From Fibrella aquatilis (GTDB lineage: Bacteria > Bacteroidota > Bacteroidia > Cytophagales > Spirosomataceae): a stretch of 64,000 nucleotides of DNA. Position numbers and translations under genes: made by a program. The notes below the pieces were generated by a model that saw only the letters and a program-made list of their open reading frames with translations, made no database searches and was not told the DNA's origin. This document shows, piece after piece, positions 59,104-64,000 of this stretch. Position 1 is the stretch's first letter. Each line of letters opens with the position of its first letter. Location: assembly GCF_017353255.1 (NCBI RefSeq), contig NZ_JAFMYU010000008.1:1-64000 (forward strand), given 5' to 3'.

Positions 59104-60030
59104 TTGTCAACAGGCTTAATCATACGCTCAACCGGTTCGTGGTACGACCTCCGCAGTGAAGACGGACATATTTTTCACGCCCGGCTGAAAGGGAAATTCA
59201 AGATCAAAGACCTGAAAGTCACCAACCCCATTGCCGTGGGCGACCGGGTGCAGTATGATGTGGAAGACGAGGCCGAAAACACGGCTATCATCTACGACAT
59301 CGAACCCCGCGAGAACTACATCATCCGGCAGTCAGTACATAAAACGGCGCACGGCCATATCCTCGCTGCCAACCTCGATCAGGCCGTGTTGCTGGCTACG
59401 CTTACCCTGCCTCGCACCTCGCTCGGCTTCATAGACCGGTTTCTGGTGGCCGCCGAATCGTTTCGGATTTCCACCACGGTGGTATTTAACAAAACCGACA
59501 TTCTGAATGACGAAGGGCTTGATTATCAGCGTGAAATACAGGATATGTATGAACGAATTGGCTATAACACCCTCGCTACATCGGCCACGGAAGGCGATGG
59601 CGTAGAGGCGTTTCGGGCGTTGCTCACGGGAAAAATTACCCTGCTGTCGGGGCATTCGGGGGTGGGCAAATCGTCGCTGGTGAACGCCATTGCCCCCTCG
59701 CTGGATCTGCGCACCAACGAGGTCTCGACCTTTGCCAACAAAGGAGTACACACCACCACCTTCGCTGAGATGTTTGAGCTAGCCCCCAACACGTTCATTA
59801 TCGACACGCCGGGCATCAAAGAGTTGGGTTTGGTAGAGACGTCGAAGGAAGAGATTGCCCATTATTTCCCCGAAATGCGCGACCGCCTGAACCAGTGCCG
59901 GTTTCATAACTGCCTGCATATCAACGAACCCGGCTGTGCCATTAAGGCCGCCGTGGAAGAAGGCACCATCGCCGAGAGCCGCTACTACAGCTACCTGAGC
60001 ATGATGGAGGGGGGGGATAATAGAAGGTAA
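59104..60030 (+). CDS. rsgA: Ribosome small-subunit biogenesis GTPase RsgA
   Basis: A 308-residue circularly permuted GTPase assisting late 30S maturation. It has an N-terminal OB fold (about 1-70), then G4 NKTD before G1 GHSGVGKSSLVNAI and G3 DTPGIKELG, as expected for the permuted order. The C-terminal zinc motif is CRFHNCLHINEPGC (C-x4-C-x-H-x5-C). The start is a TTG (59104): no ATG or GTG lies in frame nearby and the OB fold begins immediately after. Confidence 0.92.
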   Translation: MSTGLIIRSTGSWYDLRSEDGHIFHARLKGKFKIKDLKVTNPIAVGDRVQYDVEDEAENTAIIYDIEPRENYIIRQSVHKTAHGHILAANLDQAVLLATLTLPRTSLGFIDRFLVAAESFRISTTVVFNKTDILNDEGLDYQREIQDMYERIGYNTLATSATEGDGVEAFRALLTGKITLLSGHSGVGKSSLVNAIAPSLDLRTNEVSTFANKGVHTTTFAEMFELAPNTFIIDTPGIKELGLVETSKEEIAHYFPEMRDRLNQCRFHNCLHINEPGCAIKAAVEEGTIAESRYYSYLSMMEGGDNRR

Positions 60031-60032
60031 TT

Positions 60033-60995
60033 CTACCGCATCATCATGCCATTAATCAACGCCTGCACTTCGGCGGGGGGGCGTTTCACGACCAGGTGGG
60101 CGTGGCCCTTGGTGGTGGTATCCCAGCTGTTGCTGCCGCCGGGACCCATAATCAGTCGGCCCTGTTGAGTGGTGTAGTAGGGTTCCGCGCCGTCGATAGC
60201 GACCAGCACGGCGGTTTGGTCCCAGCTCATGCGGCCCTCTTTGTCGTTTTTATCGAGCGGAATACTGATGCGGAACACGTCGCGGATGGGGCTGTTTTTG
60301 ATGGCCTTGTTCTGGGCCAGAGGTAGCCCTGTCTTGATGACTTCGCCAATTTCAAACCCGCTCAGCAGCATCGGCGTGGGCCATTCGGCGAAGACAATTT
60401 TTGAGGCGGTCGAGTCTTTGAACACGTTGTATTCGTAGCCCGACGGAAACTTGCCTGCCATGCTCACCAGGTTACGTACTTTCTGTATAACCAGTTCACG
60501 ACCAGGGAGTTTAGAGTACTGGTCGGGTTTCGAATTGAGCAGATTAGCCAGGTTGGTCAGGAAGCCCACCGTGAGGACCGTTACGCTGCGGTCGGGCTGT
60601 TTGGCCAGAATCTGCCGGTAGAGAGCCACGGCGTCGGGGGCGTCGTCGTTGGTCTTCAGCATGTGCGGGTAGCGGGCCACCAGCGTGTCGGACCAGTGTT
60701 GCTTATCGGCATCGGTTACGGCCCAGCCTTTGGGTACGCCAATAGGAATAGTGGGGCGGTCGAAATAGGTATTCAGCACACTCAGCACCGGCCCCACCCG
60801 CGGGTATTTGCTCGACGCAATGGTAGCCAGAATTTCGGCTTTGCCCGCGTCGGCATAGGTATGCAGCATGGTAATGGCCCCCACGTCGTCGTAGTCAGGA
60901 CCCATATCGGTATCGAAAATAACTTTCACGGGTGCTTCGTGCTGGGCGAAAGCAGGTGTGGTGGCAAGCAGGAATAGGAGGATGAGGTATCGCAT
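60033..60995 (-). CDS. Exported nucleoside hydrolase
   Basis: A 320-residue exported member of the inosine-uridine nucleoside N-ribohydrolase family. It has a signal peptide (MRYLILLFLLATTPAFAQ) and the calcium-binding DTDMGPDYDDVGA motif. Other acidic residues and LTVGFLTNLANLL also fit. It would release a base and ribose in the periplasm. The open frame continues upstream through hairpin H21; the ATG at 60995 starts the signal peptide. Confidence 0.87.
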   Translation of the reverse strand: MRYLILLFLLATTPAFAQHEAPVKVIFDTDMGPDYDDVGAITMLHTYADAGKAEILATIASSKYPRVGPVLSVLNTYFDRPTIPIGVPKGWAVTDADKQHWSDTLVARYPHMLKTNDDAPDAVALYRQILAKQPDRSVTVLTVGFLTNLANLLNSKPDQYSKLPGRELVIQKVRNLVSMAGKFPSGYEYNVFKDSTASKIVFAEWPTPMLLSGFEIGEVIKTGLPLAQNKAIKNSPIRDVFRISIPLDKNDKEGRMSWDQTAVLVAIDGAEPYYTTQQGRLIMGPGGSNSWDTTTKGHAHLVVKRPPAEVQALINGMMMR

Positions 60996-61007
60996 AGAAA
61001 GGGAGTA

Positions 61008-61113
61008 GCAGTCGGCAGCGGTCCGACGTTTCGAGGCAGTCGGCAATACTTGTGTGAGAGCAATACGCTGGCCGCACCGGGATGCCGGACCACGGCGGAC
61101 CGCTGCTGACTGC
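61008..61113. repeat. Hairpin H21 built around an extended GC box
   Basis: Arms 61008-61025 and 61096-61113 (18 bp, one mismatch), with the word GCAGTCGGCA twice (61008 and about 61036). The right arm overlaps the end of the 31-bp box. Confidence 0.7.
61072..61102 (+). repeat. Extended GC box, 31 bp
   Basis: CCGCACC, then GGGATGCCGGACCAC, then GGCGGACCG. It equals the 16-bp box with 15 bases inserted at the same internal point as in the 46-bp form. Confidence 0.75.
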
Positions 61114-61116
61114 CAT

Positions 61117-62247
61117 TTAATTTGGAAACAAGCTCTTGTCAAGCCCAGGAATGAGCCGCAGGGCGTTTTTGTAGTAGACTTTTTTCAGCACCTCGTCGGG
61201 GAGGGCCATGCCATACATGCGCCAGAAGGCGTGGTACTTCTTGTGGTACGGAAAGTACTCATCGGCAGTTTCCAGCACGCGGAAATAGGTCGCGTATTCC
61301 GATGGTACCCAGCTGTCTTTGCCGAAGACGATACGGTCCTGGTGTTTCACAAAAAAGGCATGGGCAGCGCGGGGCTGACGACCCAGTTCGGCAATGACTG
61401 CCCCAATTTCGAGCATCATGTTGGGGTACACTCGCATCAGGCTGTCAAGCTTGCCGAGGTTGTTGGGGTACCAGCCCATGTGGGCGTTGATGAACGTGGT
61501 TTTGGGATGCTTTTGAAAGATATGGTGCTGTTGGTCAAGCAGTTTGGCCCAGTCTACGGAGTTGGCACCGCGCTTCCGGTTGGGGTGCAGTTTCAGTTCC
61601 AGCCAGCGTTCGTTGTAGCGGTCCATCGGGTCCCAGAATGATTTTGGGTCGGCGGTGTGAATGAGCACGGGGATGCCCAGTTGGCCACATCTTGCCCAGA
61701 TAGGGTCCAGGCGCGGGTCGTCGATAGCCACCAGTTTGCCGCCAGCATCTTTGATATCCATGCCCAGGTTCTTGTAGATTTTCAGGCCGTGGGCACCCGC
61801 TTTCACGTCGGCCTCCAGTCGTTTCACCGAGGCCTCTGTCCAGCCCGGCGTACCGATACCGTCGAACAGGATATTGGTAAACAAGATGAGCCGGGGGGTG
61901 TTGGTTTGCTTGATATTGGCCAGCGACTTCGTAAAAAACTTGTCCGATTCCGCCTCTGACCCCCAAGCCCGCCCGCTGAGGTTGACCATGATGCCCATAT
62001 TGAGCTTATCCATCTCGCTCAGCAACGGTTTCAGGCTGGCGTCGTCCATGTCCCACTGGTGATTATGCACATCGATGAACGGGTATTTGGCCCGCGTCAG
62101 CTTGTGTTCGGGCACTTTCAGGGTTGAGACGGGGTCGTATTCCTCAAAACCCAGGGGCACGTCGGCGGGCTTTTGCTGGGCATGGAGGGTACGAATGGTG
62201 AGGGCACAAAGGCAAACGATGAGTAAACTCAGGAACGGAAGGCGCAT
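61117..62247 (-). CDS. Exported amidohydrolase
   Basis: A 376-residue exported TIM-barrel metal-dependent hydrolase. It has a signal peptide (MRLPFLSLLIVCLCALTIRTLHAQ), metal motif FIDVHNHQWD, then GLKIYKNLG, PVLIHTADP and NAHMGWYP. It resembles amidohydrolase_2 proteins related to decarboxylases and lactonases; the substrate is unknown. The gene order with the nucleoside hydrolase could reflect salvage of a nucleoside-like compound, but that is weak inference. Confidence 0.82.
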   Translation of the reverse strand: MRLPFLSLLIVCLCALTIRTLHAQQKPADVPLGFEEYDPVSTLKVPEHKLTRAKYPFIDVHNHQWDMDDASLKPLLSEMDKLNMGIMVNLSGRAWGSEAESDKFFTKSLANIKQTNTPRLILFTNILFDGIGTPGWTEASVKRLEADVKAGAHGLKIYKNLGMDIKDAGGKLVAIDDPRLDPIWARCGQLGIPVLIHTADPKSFWDPMDRYNERWLELKLHPNRKRGANSVDWAKLLDQQHHIFQKHPKTTFINAHMGWYPNNLGKLDSLMRVYPNMMLEIGAVIAELGRQPRAAHAFFVKHQDRIVFGKDSWVPSEYATYFRVLETADEYFPYHKKYHAFWRMYGMALPDEVLKKVYYKNALRLIPGLDKSLFPN

Positions 62248-62424
62248 GATGAATGGAATAGCGATGAACAGGCGGTCAGAAACTAACAACCTTTTTCAAA
62301 GATACAGCCAAAGCACTTTCTACGCAGTTGGGCGTCAACTCCCCAAACGGACCACTCGCCGCTTGAAAGCTGGACGTAATAGCCCTGCACCTAGCGCCAG
62401 CGGGGGCTAATGGCAACGCAAGAT

Positions 62425-63337
62425 TTACTTGAGGGTATCTAATTCCTGCTGAACTTGAAGTACGAAATCAACGGAAACGCCGCTGTCTTCTGCTATTTCC
62501 TCAATCGTGAGTTTCTCCCGATTCAGAGCTTTTCTCACGACCTCGGCTCCAACCTCCTCTATCTTCCTTTGTTCGTTCTTGACTGCGAATGCATTAGCCG
62601 AAATGGTCATTTCGTAGCTCAATCGCTGTTCAGGGGTTAAAGCTCGCTTGTCTAATTCATGAATCGCTATCTGTAACCACTCCTCATCCCAGAAGGGGGG
62701 AAACTGCGTTGGCTCGGTTACTTCATGTATCGTTTTCATCGTATAAATCAGTTTGTCCAAGTCGCTTCCAATAGCCGCTAAGCCCTTTGTAAACTTGTCT
62801 AATTCTACTGTTATAAACACGGTCCGCCGCTGCGGTCATTTGGTCATCGATCAGTTCGTTGTTCTGATTTTTTAGAACCGCAATGTTTTGATAATCAGCA
62901 ACGTTCGGGAAAATATTAACGGCTAAGATGCCAATGCAGTATATTTTGGGTAGGTCGTCAAATTCGTAATCTCCTTTCCGAATCAAGGTGTTCAGTCGGT
63001 AGAATAAGTAAAATTTCACGCGTTGAATGAACTCCGGGTACTCGCTCAATTGCATCTCCACAATGAACTCGTCACCCCGCTCATCTTTGCAAAACAGATC
63101 ATAAATGCCTCTTCGGCTGTCGCGGGTTACGCCCTTAATTTTGTTCTGAATAAACGTTACCTCCTGAATGGCTACGGGCGAGTTGATGAGTGCCTGTAAT
63201 GCTTTCCGTAAAAACCGGGTGTCGGTTTCGTTGCCAAACGTCGCTTTAAAGCCATAATCGGAGAGGATAGAAATAAACCGCTCATTATCATTGTACAAGT
63301 CCAGGCGGTAAAAGTAACTAAAACCGGAACCAGACAA
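62425..63337 (-). pseudogene. Rpn-family nuclease/transposase gene split by a 16-bp box
   Basis: A gene of the Rpn (PD-(D/E)XK nuclease, formerly transposase_31-like) family. The upstream part (63337-62836) has SDYGFKATFGNE, FLRKALQALI, and the nuclease motif YDLFCKDERGDEFIVEMQ. The frame then runs into the box at 62820-62835, reads AAADR and continues out of frame to 62723. The true C-terminal part (62425-62819) continues FITVELDKFTKGLAAIGSDL...ELDTLK. Removing 16 bases joins the frames as DDQMMFITVELDKF. The upstream start is unclear (a TTG at 63337 is the first candidate). Confidence 0.85.
62820..62835 (-). repeat. 16-bp GC box, copy 6 (inside the Rpn gene)
   Basis: CCGCAGCGGCGGACCG on the minus strand, identical to the copy in the truncated tRNA. 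It is a coding-sequence insertion that shifts the frame by one. Confidence 0.9.
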
Positions 63338-63404
63338 AGCAAGTAAAAGGCCTTGACTATGAGCTAGCTATTCTGTGAACTGACACCGCCGAGTTTTGGA
63401 ACCT

Positions 63405-64000
63405 TTAGGTTCTAAGTTCTTGGTGTAATACAATGCCTAGTTCTTCGGCTTTATTGAGAACCATCAAATGCCCGCCGCCTGCTATGGCTCGGCTACTGTG
63501 GGCAGAGCTGAACGGCAAAATATGGTCGTTGGTGCCATGAATGTGGACGACATTGGCAATACGAACTTGGTTGTGCCAACGGGCAATTTTGTCAATAGCC
63601 CACTTCAGGAAAACTGGATCGGTATCCTGTAGGATCTGTTTTAACAACCGCTTATGGGCGGGTGAACTTACCCCAAACAGCCAGTTAGTGATGAAGTTGG
63701 CTTGCTTGAGTAGGGTAGCGGGTAATAGGTTATGCAGGCCCATTGCTCCGGCGAGGCGGTAATAAATCGGTAAGTCCTGCTTGGTCTTGGCTGACGAGAT
63801 CAGAATGACCTTTTCGCTGTCGATGAGCTTGGCAATTTCTATAGCCATGATGCCTCCAAACGAAACCCCGATCAAAATGGGTTTAGGTGCCGATAGCTGC
63901 CGGGTTATTCGTTGAGCGTACTGCTCAATAGTTTCGGCCTCGATGGGTAATTGCCAGCGAACGAATGTAGTGGCAAAGCCTGAAAAGTCGAGGTGCTGAA
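63405..64000 (-). CDS. Alpha/beta-hydrolase, 5' end outside window
   Basis: The frame is open from the window edge to 63405, about 198 codons visible. Features are the nucleophile elbow GVSFGGIMAIE, Asp in HGTNDHILP and His in AGGGHLMVL. The N-terminal part with the oxyanion loop lies beyond base 64000. Small alpha/beta-hydrolases of this type include esterases and signalling-related proteins; no substrate can be named. Confidence 0.78.
   Translation of the reverse strand, partial: QHLDFSGFATTFVRWQLPIEAETIEQYAQRITRQLSAPKPILIGVSFGGIMAIEIAKLIDSEKVILISSAKTKQDLPIYYRLAGAMGLHNLLPATLLKQANFITNWLFGVSSPAHKRLLKQILQDTDPVFLKWAIDKIARWHNQVRIANVVHIHGTNDHILPFSSAHSSRAIAGGGHLMVLNKAEELGIVLHQELRT

Noticed and set aside
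58907-59119. 70-codon open frame upstream of rsgA
   Set aside because: No homology signal and it overlaps the rsgA start in another frame.

Overview
The window looks like chromosomal DNA of a Cytophagales bacterium of the Spirosoma/Fibrella type (phylum Bacteroidota). GC content is high for the phylum. The gene complement is typical of it: lptC next to a 'NSPYS' outer-membrane protein, coaX, pssA, purS, DUF4159, DUF2911, two DUF1080 genes, M57 lipoproteins, an acyl-CoA desaturase and an NtrY-like giant kinase. Shine-Dalgarno sequences are largely absent and several genes are preceded by a Bacteroidota -7 box (TAnnTTTG). There is no prophage, no CRISPR array, no intact insertion sequence and no classical defence island. 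Nearly all genes are housekeeping or metabolic.

Layout. 1-2854: coaX, an outer-membrane protein and lptC (minus strand). 2996-8507: an RsmI-like methyltransferase, a TPR sensor kinase, a glyoxalase-II-like hydrolase, pssA, purS and fabH (plus). 8610-14603: CoA-binding protein, a NUMOD4/HNH protein, a 1277-residue kinase with an IscA-like protein, and a conserved hypothetical. 14855-20281: a Tat-exported Gfo/Idh/MocA oxidoreductase, a ClC channel, cobS-cobC-DUF6580 and a fasciclin protein. 20444-33052: peptidases (S9 twice), rsmE, DUF4159, desaturase, FG-GAP, DUF4097-like and DUF2911 proteins and a tiny sigma-region-2-like protein. 33825-38714: a sugar-oriented set with two DUF1080 proteins and a propeller-cytochrome c protein. 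38825-46929: sixA, two class V aminotransferases, xerD divergent from aroQ, an LRR protein and a CBS transporter. 47043-54067: Nudix, twin M57 lipoproteins, a decayed tRNA-Arg cluster, hflX, a MATE transporter and a Nif3-like protein. 54287-64000: a response regulator - RsbQ - PAS kinase - ceramidase operon, rsgA, nucleoside hydrolase, amidohydrolase, a broken Rpn gene and a partial hydrolase.

The most unusual content lies between the genes. About twenty intergenic elements share one architecture. The outer arms are built from quasi-tandem 7-bp words and the two arms are perfect or near-perfect reverse complements (up to 60 bp). Many carry an inner GCTnACGC/GCGTnAGC stem around a short loop. 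The words differ between loci, but the two arms of one locus match each other. The arms run up to, and often include, the stop codons of convergent genes or the start codons of divergent genes, and in places they encode protein ends.

A second unit, a 16-bp box (CCGCACCGGCGGACCG and variants, also in forms longer by 15 or 30 bp), sits inside these hairpins, inside a decayed tRNA copy and inside an Rpn-family gene. Removing exactly 16 bp from the Rpn gene restores its reading frame. Together these suggest two interacting families of very short mobile or self-copying elements. Heptad-derived peptides resembling those seen here are familiar to me as spurious ORFs in other genomes, but I know of no functional description.
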